DNA from: Nostoc commune NIES-4072 | GTDB lineage: Bacteria; Cyanobacteriota; Cyanobacteriia; Cyanobacteriales; Nostocaceae | Direction of reading: 5' to 3' | Assembly (NCBI RefSeq): GCF_003113895.1 | Contig: NZ_BDUD01000001.1 | Coordinates: 496,001-560,000 of the forward strand | Length of the DNA: 64,000 nt | Shown: in pieces, positions 53,166-63,120 of the stretch | Numbering within the stretch: position 1 is the stretch's first letter | How the letters are laid out: each line of letters begins with the position of its first letter | Notes under the pieces: generated by a model | Databases searched by the model: none | What the model was told of the DNA's origin: nothing | The model's input: the letters and a program-made list of their open reading frames with translations, nothing else | Position numbers and translations under genes: made by a program

Positions 53166-53346
53166 AAGACCTCTTGAATAATGATAAATCGCCAAATACC
53201 GACGGTATCAGCTACTATATCAGCTAAAGTTGTTGGAGATGTAGAAAGATTTGATGCAGCTTTTCGTGCATTATAACTTTGTAATATTATATACAAATCT
53301 TTACTAACACGGGTGCATCAAGGCTGTTTTTGCATTAATCGCGGGT

Positions 53347-56300
53347 TTATACATCATCGTTTTTGGTTGGTAAGAAGGTGTGATTTGTTACCTCCTTTCT
53401 GATTAAAAAATCTTGAATGCTGTTAAGAAATTCTTTTAACTCTAAAATTAAGTTAGTAGTATTTCTAAGGTCTTGATGGTAAGCCAATCGTTCTAGTTTG
53501 TCAGATGCTAGATACATAACAGTGGCTCCAATGTTGGCACTAGCACCTTTAAGATGATGAGCTTCTCGCGCAATTTGCCCAAAGTCATGAGATGCGATCG
53601 CTGCTTTAATTATCTCTAAACGGGGTTTAATATCTTCAACGCATACTTGCAATAGACTTAACTCAAATTCTGTGTCATTTCCCGATATCCGATGCAAGTG
53701 TTCCCAGTCAATTGCTAAATCAGTAGTAACTGTCTGCTCATATACAACAGCCTCTTGTTTTGAGAGGATTACACCTGTCCAATGCTCTAGAGTCGCAGCC
53801 AATTTTTCTTTAAACACTGGCTTAGTCAGGTAGTCATCCATTCCGGCATTGAGACACCTTTCTTGATCTTCTTTCATCGCATTAGCGGTCATCGCAATCA
53901 CTACAGGACGACGACGGAGAGCAAAAGTATCTTCTTGCCAACGATGAATTTCTTTTGTGGTTTCTAAACCGTCAAGAATTGGCATTTGGCAATCCATTAA
54001 AATCAAATCGTAAGGAATTTTTTCTAATAGCTGTAAAACTTCCTTGCCATTAGCAACGACATCGGCTTTGTAGCCCAAACTATCGAGTTGCTTCAAGGCT
54101 ACTTTCTGATTTACCAAATTATCTTCAGCTAAGAGAATTCTTAACTTCGATTTAGTAGCGGGGTAAGGGGAAGAGGTCAGAATGCCTGAATTTTCTTGAC
54201 TTTGGATTTTTTCAGTAGCTTTTAGCCAAGAGCCTTTAGCTCCTTGTTCTGATTCTGACTGACTTTCTAAAATATTCATAATGGCATCAAGGAGTCGTGA
54301 TGGCTTAATCGGTTTGACCAAATAAGCAGTAAATCCAATTTTGAGCGTCTGCTGCACTTCATCCCGTTGATTAGTAGAGGTGAGCATAATCAAAGGTATT
54401 TTAGTAATTGCAGAATTGGCTTTAATTTGTTCTTCTATTATCATGTCATTTTTTATATCAACCAAGGCAACATCATAAGATTTACCCTGCTCTGACTGAA
54501 TAACTTTGAGGGCAGCAGCAATACTGTCAGCTTGATCTACCTGCATTCCCCAATGAGTAGCTTGATGATAGATAATTTTGTAATTAATAGTGTTGTTATC
54601 CACTAATAACAAGCGGCGATTGTTCAAAAGTCCGCGTTCGCATTTTGGTAAAGCAGGCTCAACAAGCTTTGTAAAAAGCACCTCAAACCAAAACTTAGAT
54701 CCTTTACCGATCTGACTTTCTACCCCAATGACTCCTCCCATTAAAGTCACTAGTTGTTTACAGATGGCTAATCCCAGACCAGTACCACCATACTTGCGAG
54801 TGGTAGAAGCGTCCACTTGGGTAAATGGCATAAAGAGTTTGCGTTGATCTTCAGGGCTAATGCCAAGACCTGTATCTGTGATGGCAAAATGAATGGTGGC
54901 TGTAGTAGAGGTAAGAGAACGCAGTTCGGCTTGTACTAATACTTCGCCAGCGCTGGTGAACTTGATAGCGTTGCTGATTAAGTTCATGAGAATTTGCCGC
55001 AGTCTCCCAGTATCTCCTTTGAGGTGGGTGGGGACGTTATGTTCAATCAGTGCGCCAATTTCTAATCCCTTGTTATGGGCTGAGGGAGCCAATAATTCCA
55101 CTACTTCTTCCAGACAAGTGGATAGGTCAAAATCTAGAGTTTCGAGAGCCATCTCTCCAGCCTCAAGTTTGGAAAGATCCAAAATCTCGTTGATTAAACT
55201 TAAAAGGGCGTCTCCACTACTACGAATTGTTTCAATAAAATCTCGCTGTTCTGGGTCTAAGGGAGTATCTAACACCAAACTGGTCATGCCCAATACAGCG
55301 TTCATTGGAGTGCGAATTTCATGACTGATATTTGCCAAAAAGGCACTTTTAGCCTGAGAAGCTAATTCGGCTTGGCGACGGGCAATTTCAAGTTCTTGTC
55401 GCTGACGAGTTTCTGCTGCTAATAATTGAGCTTGGGCTAAGGCAATACCTACTTGGTCGGCTATTTGTCGTAAAAGATGAGTTTCAAAGCTAGACCAGTG
55501 GTGAGAATCGTCACACTGATGAACTATGAGCAAACCACGAAGTTCTTCTTTGACAAGAATGGGCACAACCAAATTGACTTTGACCCCAAACTGTTGGATT
55601 AATTCTAGATGGTTTTGTTCGACTTCTGGCAGATCGAAATTAGCTAGCCCTAAAATTTGTCCTTGACGGTACTGCTGTAGATAGTACTGCTGTAGATATT
55701 CGGCTCGAAAGTAGGGGGCGCTGATGTTTTGCTCTTTGATTGTTGGTAAGCCAGAAACTACTGCTTCAATAACGGTAGGTGCAGATTCATCAGGCAAAAC
55801 TTGATAGATTAAAACTCGGTCAGTCTGGAGAATTCTTTGTACCTCCTCGACAGTGATTTGGAGAATTTCTTCGATTTGTAAAGACTGGCGAATCTTGAGG
55901 GTGATTTCGGTAAATAATTGCGATCGCAAGTTTTGCCGTTGTACTTCTTCTTCAGCCTGTTTACGTTGGATAAATTGCCCTACTTGCTCACCGATAGAAT
56001 TCACCGTTTTGAGCAAATCTTGGTCAGGTGGTTGAATCTGACGGTTAAAGCAAGTAATCACACCAAGGATTTTCTGACCGCTACGAATCGGAAAACCAAA
56101 AGCTGCATGTAGTTGTACTTCAGCGTTGATTTTGAAGCGGGAGAAACTGAGTTCTTTAACGATATCAGCGATCCAAAGAGGTTCAGAACTAGCCCAAACC
56201 CGGCCAGGTAGACCACTTCCTGGTGCAAGGGTGGTTTGCCGATTTAGTGCTGCTAACTCTTGCACCTCAAGGGATGCCTTATGCCACATATCGACAAAAC

Positions 56301-58014
56301 GCAGCACATTTGCTTGCTCATCCACCATCCAAATTTCACCCAAATCCCATGCCAAACTCTCGCAGATTCCTTGCAGGGTTTGGCGAGTAGCTTCGCTAAT
56401 CGTGGCGGACTCCGCTAAAACGCGAGTTACAGCATATTGGGCAGTCAGATGCTTTTGTGTTCGTTTGTGATCGGTGATGTCAATACCAGTGGCAACAATG
56501 TATTCCACCGCTCCTTCATAGTCTTTTAAGAAGGTATTCGACCAGGCAATCAGTCGGCGGCTACCATCCTTTATTACCCAATAGTTTTCGTGTTCTAGGA
56601 AGCCTCTACCTGTTAATAATTCTTCAAAAACTGCTTTGACTGACTCCACCTCTTCAGGAGGTAGGAACAAGTTCCAAAAATACCTACCCCTCACCTCATC
56701 GAAGGAGTAACCTGTTGTTTGCTCACAAGCTTGATTGAAGCGAACAATTTTTCCTTGGGAGTCAGCAACTACTACTAAGGCGCTGGCTGTATCCAGGACT
56801 GCTGAGATAAAGTTGCGTTCTTGGTTTAAAGCTTCTTCTGTCCTTTTGCGCTCAATCACCTCACGATAGATGAAGTAGTAGACTACAGCAAGAACGATAA
56901 AACTTAGGCTTATGGCGATCGCAAGTATCAGAATTGTGTTACGACTAGTGGCTTTTTTTGCTTGTAACTGCTGTTGGAGTCGTCCCCTTTCCTGGTTTTC
57001 CATCTCATTAATCGCCTTGCGGATATCATCCATGAGATTTTGTTGATCATTTTTCACTAGTACTTGCAATGCCGTCTCTAATCCCTTGTTTTGGCGCAAG
57101 TCAATAGTTTGTTTTAGTTCAGTAAGTTTAGCCCTTATTAAAAATTCAAGCGTTGCAATTTGCTTTTGTTGATTCGGTTGATCTGCTGTTAAACTTTTCA
57201 AGTTGGCAATTTCTTGCTCGACGTTACCAAGTGCTGCTTGATAAGGTTTGAGATAAGTTTGTTTTCCAGTTAAAATGTAACCACTTTGTCCAGTCTCAGC
57301 ATCCTTTATCTGGTACTGTAGTTTTTCTAGACTCTCAATTTTTTTATAAGTATTTTTTACTATACTGCGATTATTAGTAGATTCTCTTGTATTTTGATAA
57401 GAAACCACGCCAATCAAAACTAAAATTACCGATGCTAAACCAAAACCTGCTGCAATCTTTTTGAAAAATTGCTTGCTTACCTGCTGCGCCTGTTTGCTTT
57501 TCTTGGTTACAAGTACCAAACTTGCTAAATTTCGGCGTAATTCCAGTTGCTTGATGACTTGACGACCTAAAGTTCGTAATGCCTCAACTTGTTCTGGTGC
57601 AAGTTCTCGTGGTACGTAGTCAATTACACAGAGAGTTCCTAGTGCATATCCTTCAGGATTAGTCAGAGGTACACCAGCATAAAACCGAATCTTTGGGTCA
57701 GATGTTACCAGTGGGTTGGTGGCGAACTTTTTGTCATTTGTTGCATCAGGCACAATAAAAACATCAGGCTGTAGAATAGCATGGGCACAGAATGCGAAAT
57801 CTCGATGTGTTTCTAGGGCATCCAAGCCGACTTTTGACTTGAACCACTGACGGTTTGTATCAACTAAGCTAATTAAAGCAGTAGGAGTCTGACAAATATA
57901 CGAGGCTAAACGGGTGAGGTCATCAAAAGCGGCTTCAGATGGCGTGTCGAGAATTTTATACTGTAAAAGCGTCTCGATTCTCTGTGGTTCGTTATCAGGT
58001 AATGGTGCTTTCAT
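53347..58014 (-). CDS. Hybrid sensor histidine kinase with GAF, CHASE3-like, PAS, two receivers and HPt
   Basis: A 1555-residue membrane-bound phosphorelay protein. Order: GAF (about 1-165); transmembrane helix (about 188-208); CHASE3-like helical sensor (about 210-355); second helix (about 362-384); PAS (about 395-515); two GAF domains (about 530-680 and 700-870); HisKA with [19 protein letters not shown] (His about 897); HATPase (N, G1, G2 boxes [31 protein letters not shown]); a diverged receiver (about 1138-1245, [10 protein letters not shown]); a canonical receiver (about 1288-1410, [13 protein letters not shown]); and an HPt domain (about 1445-1540, [15 protein letters not shown]). It therefore carries out a complete His-Asp-His relay. 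The signal sensed and the final receiver partner are unknown. No response regulator is adjacent. Confidence 0.95.
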   Translation of the reverse strand: MKAPLPDNEPQRIETLLQYKILDTPSEAAFDDLTRLASYICQTPTALISLVDTNRQWFKSKVGLDALETHRDFAFCAHAILQPDVFIVPDATNDKKFATNPLVTSDPKIRFYAGVPLTNPEGYALGTLCVIDYVPRELAPEQVEALRTLGRQVIKQLELRRNLASLVLVTKKSKQAQQVSKQFFKKIAAGFGLASVILVLIGVVSYQNTRESTNNRSIVKNTYKKIESLEKLQYQIKDAETGQSGYILTGKQTYLKPYQAALGNVEQEIANLKSLTADQPNQQKQIATLEFLIRAKLTELKQTIDLRQNKGLETALQVLVKNDQQNLMDDIRKAINEMENQERGRLQQQLQAKKATSRNTILILAIAISLSFIVLAVVYYFIYREVIERKRTEEALNQERNFISAVLDTASALVVVADSQGKIVRFNQACEQTTGYSFDEVRGRYFWNLFLPPEEVESVKAVFEELLTGRGFLEHENYWVIKDGSRRLIAWSNTFLKDYEGAVEYIVATGIDITDHKRTQKHLTAQYAVTRVLAESATISEATRQTLQGICESLAWDLGEIWMVDEQANVLRFVDMWHKASLEVQELAALNRQTTLAPGSGLPGRVWASSEPLWIADIVKELSFSRFKINAEVQLHAAFGFPIRSGQKILGVITCFNRQIQPPDQDLLKTVNSIGEQVGQFIQRKQAEEEVQRQNLRSQLFTEITLKIRQSLQIEEILQITVEEVQRILQTDRVLIYQVLPDESAPTVIEAVVSGLPTIKEQNISAPYFRAEYLQQYYLQQYRQGQILGLANFDLPEVEQNHLELIQQFGVKVNLVVPILVKEELRGLLIVHQCDDSHHWSSFETHLLRQIADQVGIALAQAQLLAAETRQRQELEIARRQAELASQAKSAFLANISHEIRTPMNAVLGMTSLVLDTPLDPEQRDFIETIRSSGDALLSLINEILDLSKLEAGEMALETLDFDLSTCLEEVVELLAPSAHNKGLEIGALIEHNVPTHLKGDTGRLRQILMNLISNAIKFTSAGEVLVQAELRSLTSTTATIHFAITDTGLGISPEDQRKLFMPFTQVDASTTRKYGGTGLGLAICKQLVTLMGGVIGVESQIGKGSKFWFEVLFTKLVEPALPKCERGLLNNRRLLLVDNNTINYKIIYHQATHWGMQVDQADSIAAALKVIQSEQGKSYDVALVDIKNDMIIEEQIKANSAITKIPLIMLTSTNQRDEVQQTLKIGFTAYLVKPIKPSRLLDAIMNILESQSESEQGAKGSWLKATEKIQSQENSGILTSSPYPATKSKLRILLAEDNLVNQKVALKQLDSLGYKADVVANGKEVLQLLEKIPYDLILMDCQMPILDGLETTKEIHRWQEDTFALRRRPVVIAMTANAMKEDQERCLNAGMDDYLTKPVFKEKLAATLEHWTGVILSKQEAVVYEQTVTTDLAIDWEHLHRISGNDTEFELSLLQVCVEDIKPRLEIIKAAIASHDFGQIAREAHHLKGASANIGATVMYLASDKLERLAYHQDLRNTTNLILELKEFLNSIQDFLIRKEVTNHTFLPTKNDDV

Positions 58015-58019
58015 CCTTA

Positions 58020-58165
58020 TTCTGGGGATTAGGGGCTAGGGACTGGGGATTAGGGATTGGGGGATTGGGAATTAGGGATTATTAAAAAAGAAGTCCTTAT
58101 TTTGTTTCTTCCCATTCCTTAGTACGCAGTACTCAGTTCCCAGTCCCCAATCCCCAGTACCCAGT
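58020..58165. repeat. Short tandem repeats (ggggattaggga type)
   Basis: Heptamers of the ggggattaggga/ctggggatt type (58023-58078) and their complement agttcccagtccccaatccccagtacc (58130-58162) lie in the promoter gap between the kinase and the YnfA-like gene. They could pair to form a long stem. Confidence 0.6.
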
Positions 58166-58255
58166 TCAACAAACTTACTTTAATTAATGACAACACTTTA
58201 GTTAAAAGCGTTAGCGTAATTTCACTGAGTTCGATCTTATGAAAGAATCTGTTAA

Positions 58256-58576
58256 ATGATTAAGTCCCTACTGTATTTTTTGTGGGCTGGTTTATTTGAA
58301 ATCGGAGGCGGCTACCTAGTCTGGTTGTGGTTGCGCGAAGGTAAGCCTTTATGGTGGGGCATATTAGGTGGAATTGCTTTGGCTTTCTATGGGATTATTG
58401 CAACTCTCCAATCGGCAAATTTTGGCAGAGTCTATGCGGCTTACGGCGTGTTTATCGCAATGGCAATGTTCTGGGGTTGGAAGGTAGACGGGGTTACTCC
58501 AGACCGCTACGACTTAATCGGAGCATGTTTAGCTTTAGTGAGTGTTTTAATTATCATGTTTGCACCCAGAATTTAA
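58256..58576 (+). CDS. YnfA family (UPF0060) small membrane protein
   Basis: A 106-residue protein with four transmembrane helices. Family marks: LFEIGGGYLVWLWLREGKPLWWGILGGIALAFYGIIATLQ and FGRVYAAYGVFIAMAMFWGWKVDGVTPDRYDLIGACLALVSVLIIMFAPR. YnfA-like proteins belong to the drug/metabolite transporter superfamily and resemble small multidrug resistance proteins; the substrate here is unknown. It is divergent from the hybrid kinase gene. Confidence 0.95.
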   Translation: MIKSLLYFLWAGLFEIGGGYLVWLWLREGKPLWWGILGGIALAFYGIIATLQSANFGRVYAAYGVFIAMAMFWGWKVDGVTPDRYDLIGACLALVSVLIIMFAPRI

Positions 58577-59063
58577 GTAAAATTTCTATACTATTTTTGA
58601 CCAAGAACTTTTATGGTATTACCTTTTAAACGGATAATACCTCATCCAAAATTGCAAAAATTTTTTGGCAACTAACCTGTAAGAATCAGGCATCTGGATA
58701 TCTACGGATGTATGCGGGAGATATCCAAAAAAATCACATATTTGGCTAAATTTTCCGATCAAAGTGACTGACAATAATTTAGAATGATTCTCAATTATCA
58801 CAAGGATCTTGGTTTGTAACAGTAGGTAACTAAAAATTTGGAATTTTGTAGCGTTTGAATAAAATGCTATTGTTCAAAAAATAAACATGCAATCATTGCA
58901 TGTTTACATCCTTATTTAAACGTTGGCAACTACAAACAGGATTATATTTTCGTTAACATTTCCAGAAAATTAAGGTTAAGTAACTTTCAACACAAAAATG
59001 TATAACTAAAAGTAATCAAATGTAGTTAAGTATACAAATAATTGGTGCTTAGGAAGGAAAAAA
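58577..59063. other. Promoter region of the ammonium transporter gene
   Basis: About 490 bp. It contains an ggatatct...agatatcc inverted repeat near 58695-58725, AT-rich sequence and a perfect NtcA-type word at 59022-59035. No gene is supported; a minus-strand 60-codon frame (58619-58801) lacks any protein-like feature. Confidence 0.6.
59022..59035 (+). promoter_or_regulatory. Candidate NtcA binding site (GTA-N8-TAC)
   Basis: The sequence gtagttaagtatac matches the NtcA consensus exactly. It ends 28 bp before the GTG start, which is closer than the usual position (about -41 relative to the transcription start). It might be functional if the real transcript starts within the assigned coding region or if NtcA acts as a repressor here; it might also be chance. 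Confidence 0.45.
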
Positions 59064-60506
59064 GTGTTGAAGAAAATTGCGATCATTGGGGCTATGACCC
59101 TACTGTTTTTAGGAGGGCCGCTGATGGGCAATGCTTTTGCCCAAACACCAGCTGCTGTGCCTGCTGCTGATACTGGAGATACGGCATTTATGCTGATTTC
59201 AGCAGCACTGGTGCTGCTAATGACACCAGGATTGGCGTTCTTTTATGGTGGATTTGTACGATCGCGCAATATTCTAAACACATTGATGATGAGCTTTGTG
59301 TTGATGGCGATCGTGGGAGTTACCTGGATTCTCTGGGGTTATAGTCTTTCCTTTGCACCAGGTTTACCATTTATCGGTGGATTGCAATGGTTCGGGTTGA
59401 ATGGTGTTGGTTTAGAAACTCAAGGCTACTTGCCGCATCTGCCTTATGAAGACGCCCTCAAAGCAGCAGACCCCAAATATGCTGATGTCGTCTCATACGC
59501 CGGAACGATACCCCACCAGGCATTCACGATCTACCAAGCCATGTTTGCCATTATCACCCCAGCCCTAATTTCTGGAGCGATCGTTGAGCGGATGAGTTTC
59601 CGCGCCTATTCGCTGTTTGTGCTGCTGTGGTCAACCTTTGTTTACGCCCCCCTGGCACACATGGTATGGGCAAAAGGTGGATTCTTAGGTTTAGCTGGTG
59701 GATTGGGTGCCCTCGACTTTGCAGGTGGGACAGTAGTTCATATTAGTTCTGGCGTTTCAGCGCTAGTAGCTGCGCTCGTCCTTGGGCCTCGGAAAACCCA
59801 TCCCGATCGTCTTAGCCCACCACACAATGTCCCCTTCATTTTGCTGGGTGCTGGCTTGCTATGGTTCGGTTGGTTCGGCTTCAACGCTGGGAGTGCCCTA
59901 TCTGTTGCTAGTGGAACTTCTGGTAACTTAACAACAAATTTAGCAACAACAGCCTTTGTTGCCACTAATACGGCGGCGGCGGCGGCGGCTTTAATGTGGC
60001 TAATTTTGGAAGCAGCTTTACGGGGTAAACCAACAGCTGTAGGAGCGGCTACAGGAGCTGTTGCTGGTTTAGTGGGTATCACTCCTGCCGCCGGATTTGT
60101 CACACCGCTATCAGCGATTTTAATTGGTTTCATCACTGCCTTTGTTTGCTTCTATGCTGTGAGTTTCAAGCACAAGCTAGAAGTTGACGATGCTTTAGAT
60201 ACCTATCCCGTGCATGGCGTTGGTGGTACTGTGGGGGCAATCTTAACCGCCATCTTTGCCACTACTCAAGTCAACGGCGGAGGTAAAGACGGAGTGTTAC
60301 GTGGTAATTTTGGTGAATTGGGAATTGAACTAATAGCAATTGCCGTTGCTTATGCGATCGCAGGTGTTGGTACGTGGATTATTCTCAAGATTATCGATGC
60401 TACAGTCGGTCTGCGTGTAAAAGAAGAAGCTGAATTGCAAGGTTTGGATATCAACGAACACGGTGAAGAAGGTTACAACTCCGAGTTTGGCGATCGTCCT
60501 ACTTAG
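59064..60506 (+). CDS. amt: Ammonium transporter (Amt family)
   Basis: A 480-residue Amt protein. A signal peptide (MLKKIAIIGAMTLLFLGGPLMGNAFA) precedes eleven transmembrane helices. Characteristic segments are LALFFYGG-type (TPGLAFFYGGFVRSRNILNTLMM), FDFAGGTVVHISSGVSALVAALVLG (first pore His) and the DTYPVHGVGGTVGAILTAIF segment (second pore His). It conducts ammonium/ammonia across the cytoplasmic membrane. The GTG at 59064 follows AGGAAGGA. Nitrogen control through NtcA is expected for this family and may be reflected by the box upstream. Confidence 0.97.
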   Translation: MLKKIAIIGAMTLLFLGGPLMGNAFAQTPAAVPAADTGDTAFMLISAALVLLMTPGLAFFYGGFVRSRNILNTLMMSFVLMAIVGVTWILWGYSLSFAPGLPFIGGLQWFGLNGVGLETQGYLPHLPYEDALKAADPKYADVVSYAGTIPHQAFTIYQAMFAIITPALISGAIVERMSFRAYSLFVLLWSTFVYAPLAHMVWAKGGFLGLAGGLGALDFAGGTVVHISSGVSALVAALVLGPRKTHPDRLSPPHNVPFILLGAGLLWFGWFGFNAGSALSVASGTSGNLTTNLATTAFVATNTAAAAAALMWLILEAALRGKPTAVGAATGAVAGLVGITPAAGFVTPLSAILIGFITAFVCFYAVSFKHKLEVDDALDTYPVHGVGGTVGAILTAIFATTQVNGGGKDGVLRGNFGELGIELIAIAVAYAIAGVGTWIILKIIDATVGLRVKEEAELQGLDINEHGEEGYNSEFGDRPT

Positions 60507-60640
60507 TAAAGAGTGCTGAGTCCTTCAATTTTGGATTTTAGATTTTAGATTTTTCTTTCAATCCAAAATCCAAAATTGGGCTGATTTGCGATCGCTAGCG
60601 TTAAAATTTGATTCAAATTAATTGGTAAATTTCGCTAGTC

Positions 60641-61507
60641 GTGTCTACATCTGTAAAAACCTTCCCTATCTGGGCATTTTTCTCGCTGTTAACCAACGGC
60701 ATCCTAATGTTGGCGGTCATCCTGCTAATTTGGCAACAGCAGAGATTGTCCGCTTTTTTTGGGATAGTAACATCCCCAGAGCCAATCAGCCGTAACTTCT
60801 CACCCGAAATTGCTACACCTGATTTAGGTCGTCGTCACCAACTCTCTTATCAGCAGTGGATAGATATCCTCACGCAAGAAGCCAAGGTAGCCGCAGACCA
60901 ACGTCCTCCGCATTTAACGATCTTGGTGGGAGATTCTTTGAGTTTGTGGTTTCCGCCTGAGTTATTACCTGAAGGTAAAAATTGGCTCAATCAAGGGATT
61001 TCTGGCGAAACCAGCAATGGACTTTTGAAAAGATTGGAGATATTTGACCGCACCCAGCCAGAGGTGATTTTTGTGATGATTGGCATTAATGACCTAATTC
61101 GAGGGGTGAGCGACAGGGTAATTTTAAATAATCAGCGTCAAATTATCAATTACCTACGAAAGACGCATCCCACGGCGCAGATTGTTGTCCAATCGATTTT
61201 GCCACATGGCGCAGATGAAGCAACCTGGAAAGGACGAGATAAACTTCTGGCTGTTGACAATAGTCGCATTCGTGAATTAAATCAGCAACTGCAAAGTATT
61301 TGTAACAAAAAAGGTGTCAAATATCTCGATTTACATCCCCTGTTTACCAACAAACAAGGTAATCTCCGCCGCGAATTTACTACTGATGGCTTACATTTAA
61401 GTCCTGAAGGCTATATAGTTTGGCGTTCTGCATTGCAGATTTATAGCGAGATCGAATTAAAACCCCAGCAAGAAGAAGAGGGGAAAAGGTTAAAGGGTAA
61501 AGGGTAA
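60641..61507 (+). CDS. Membrane-anchored SGNH/GDSL hydrolase
   Basis: A 288-residue protein starting at GTG. An N-terminal hydrophobic segment (about 7-30, FPIWAFFSLLTNGILMLAVILLIW) is a signal anchor. The SGNH catalytic blocks are present: ILVGDSLSLWFPPEL (nucleophile Ser), VIFVMIGINDLIRG (block III), VVQSILPHG and DGLHLSPEGY (Asp/His of block V). It is likely to hydrolyse an ester or acetyl group in the periplasm. It is not closely similar to the SGNH protein at 18989-19639. The C-terminus is polar (KPQQEEEGKRLKGKG). Confidence 0.9.
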   Translation: MSTSVKTFPIWAFFSLLTNGILMLAVILLIWQQQRLSAFFGIVTSPEPISRNFSPEIATPDLGRRHQLSYQQWIDILTQEAKVAADQRPPHLTILVGDSLSLWFPPELLPEGKNWLNQGISGETSNGLLKRLEIFDRTQPEVIFVMIGINDLIRGVSDRVILNNQRQIINYLRKTHPTAQIVVQSILPHGADEATWKGRDKLLAVDNSRIRELNQQLQSICNKKGVKYLDLHPLFTNKQGNLRREFTTDGLHLSPEGYIVWRSALQIYSEIELKPQQEEEGKRLKGKG

Positions 61508-61545
61508 AGGCATTAAATCCTTTACCCTTTACCCTCTCTGATAAT
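61500..61545. repeat. Heptamer repeat with complement (aagggtaaa type)
   Basis: The run ggttaaagggtaaagggtaaagg near the SGNH stop codon is followed by its complement cctttaccctttaccct. This forms a long stem that could terminate transcription before ispH. Confidence 0.6.
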
Positions 61546-61622
61546 ATCTTTGAATACAACTTTGTATAAATCGCGTCTGAGCGCGAGAAAATAAGAAATA
61601 GTGGTTTAAGTAGACAAATCTA

Positions 61623-62831
61623 ATGGATACAAAAGCTTTTAAGCGCAGCCTGCAACATTCCGAAAATTATAATCGCAAGGGGTTTGGTCATCAAGCAGAA
61701 GTTGCCACCCAGTTGCAATCTGAGTATCAGAGTAACTTGATTCAAGAAATTCGCGATCGCAATTACACTCTACAACGGGGTGATGTGACAATTCGACTAG
61801 CACAAGCCTTTGGCTTTTGCTGGGGTGTAGAACGCGCTGTGGCCATGGCCTACGAAACCCGCCAGCACTTCCCTACAGAACACATCTGGATTACTAACGA
61901 GATTATCCACAACCCTTCTGTAAATCAGCGTATGCAGGAGATGGAGGTAGAATTCATCCCCATTGAAGGAAAGAATAAAGACTTTTCTGTTGTTGGAACT
62001 GGTGATGTAGTCATATTACCCGCCTTTGGGGCTAGCGTTCAAGAAATGCAGATACTTCACGATAAAGGCTGCAAAATTGTTGATACAACTTGCCCTTGGG
62101 TATCTAAAGTTTGGAATACAGTAGAAAAACACAAAAAAATCGATTATACATCAATAATTCACGGTAAATATAAGCACGAGGAAACAGTTGCTACTAGTTC
62201 TTTTGCTGGCAAGTATTTAATTGTTTTGAATTTGCAAGAAGCAGAATATGTTGCTGACTATATTATCAATGGTGGGAACCGTGAAGAATTTCTGACAAAA
62301 TTTGCTAAAGCTTGTTCAGCAGGATTTGACCCCGATCAAGATTTAGCAAGAGTTGGTATTGCTAACCAAACTACGATGCTGAAAGGCGAAACTGAGCAAA
62401 TCGGCAAGCTTTTTGAGCGGACTATGTTACAGAAGTATGGCCCCACTGAGTTAAATCAGCATTTCCAAAGCTTCAATACTATTTGTGACGCCACTCAAGA
62501 ACGCCAAGATGCAATGTTGGAGTTAGTGGAACATAATTTAGATTTAATGGTAGTAATTGGTGGGTTTAATTCATCGAATACTACTCAACTGCAACAAATT
62601 GCTTTTGAGCGGGGAATTCCTTCTTATCATATTGATACTGTTGAACGGATTAAATCAGGAGATTATATAGAACATCGGCAATTAAATGGGCAGTTGATAA
62701 CTACAGAAAACTGGTTGCCAGATGGAGAAATTGTTGTGGGAATTACTTCTGGTGCTTCCACGCCAGATAAGGTAGTAGAAGATGTGATTGAGAAAATTTT
62801 TGCAATGAAAGCAACAGCAGCAGTAGTTTAA
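61623..62831 (+). CDS. ispH: 4-hydroxy-3-methylbut-2-enyl diphosphate reductase
   Basis: A 402-residue IspH/LytB, the last step of the MEP isoprenoid pathway, making IPP and DMAPP with a 4Fe-4S (3Fe-4S) cluster. The three cluster-binding Cys are seen in [30 protein letters not shown] and [15 protein letters not shown]. Substrate-contact motifs ([42 protein letters not shown]) are intact. The N-terminal extension and length match the cyanobacterial/plant form. It is likely essential for carotenoids and chlorophyll phytyl chains. Confidence 0.98.
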   Translation: MDTKAFKRSLQHSENYNRKGFGHQAEVATQLQSEYQSNLIQEIRDRNYTLQRGDVTIRLAQAFGFCWGVERAVAMAYETRQHFPTEHIWITNEIIHNPSVNQRMQEMEVEFIPIEGKNKDFSVVGTGDVVILPAFGASVQEMQILHDKGCKIVDTTCPWVSKVWNTVEKHKKIDYTSIIHGKYKHEETVATSSFAGKYLIVLNLQEAEYVADYIINGGNREEFLTKFAKACSAGFDPDQDLARVGIANQTTMLKGETEQIGKLFERTMLQKYGPTELNQHFQSFNTICDATQERQDAMLELVEHNLDLMVVIGGFNSSNTTQLQQIAFERGIPSYHIDTVERIKSGDYIEHRQLNGQLITTENWLPDGEIVVGITSGASTPDKVVEDVIEKIFAMKATAAVV

Positions 62832-62881
62832 ATTTTAGAGGGTGTATAGCAACCTAATTAAACATAAAATACTCAGCAAAT

Positions 62882-62914
62882 AGATCCCCAACTTATCAAA
62901 GAAGTCGGGGATCT
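62882..62914 (+). terminator. Hairpin after ispH, dispersed family
   Basis: The arms agatccccaactt (62882-62894) and aagtcggggatct (62902-62914) pair with one G-U/A mismatch. The element is 50 bp past the ispH stop and nearly the same as that at 32645-32679. Probably a terminator made from a repeat. Confidence 0.6.
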
Positions 62915-62958
62915 GAGTATGTTTATTTATACCCAATAGTTCACCAACTAAAAATAAA

Positions 62959-63119
62959 TTAACGTGAGTTCGATGAACCTCTCCCCAACCCCTCTCCGTG
63001 TCGAAGAGGGGCAGAAATCTTTCGAGTTTTGAACAAAAAAATCAAGGTTTCAAAGCCTCTCCCCGTTGCGGGGAGAGGAATGGAAGTGGGGTTCTTTATA
63101 CCCGTCGAACTCACATTAA
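62959..63119. repeat. 161-bp MITE-like element with ttaa(c/t)gtgagttcga(t/c)g inverted ends
   Basis: The left end at 62959-62975 and the right end at 63103-63119 are inverted repeats over 17 bp with two mismatches. The interior has the cctctccccaacccctctcc and ctccccgttgcggggag words commonly found dispersed in Nostoc genomes. It ends one base before the stop codon of the protease gene on the minus strand. Confidence 0.65.
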
Positions 63120-63120
63120 A

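Larger units (their letters stand above)
62832..63120. other. Intergenic region between convergent genes with hairpin and MITE-like element
   Basis: About 290 bp holding the dispersed hairpin at 62882-62914 and the inverted-repeat element at 62959-63119. No gene is present. Confidence 0.65.
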
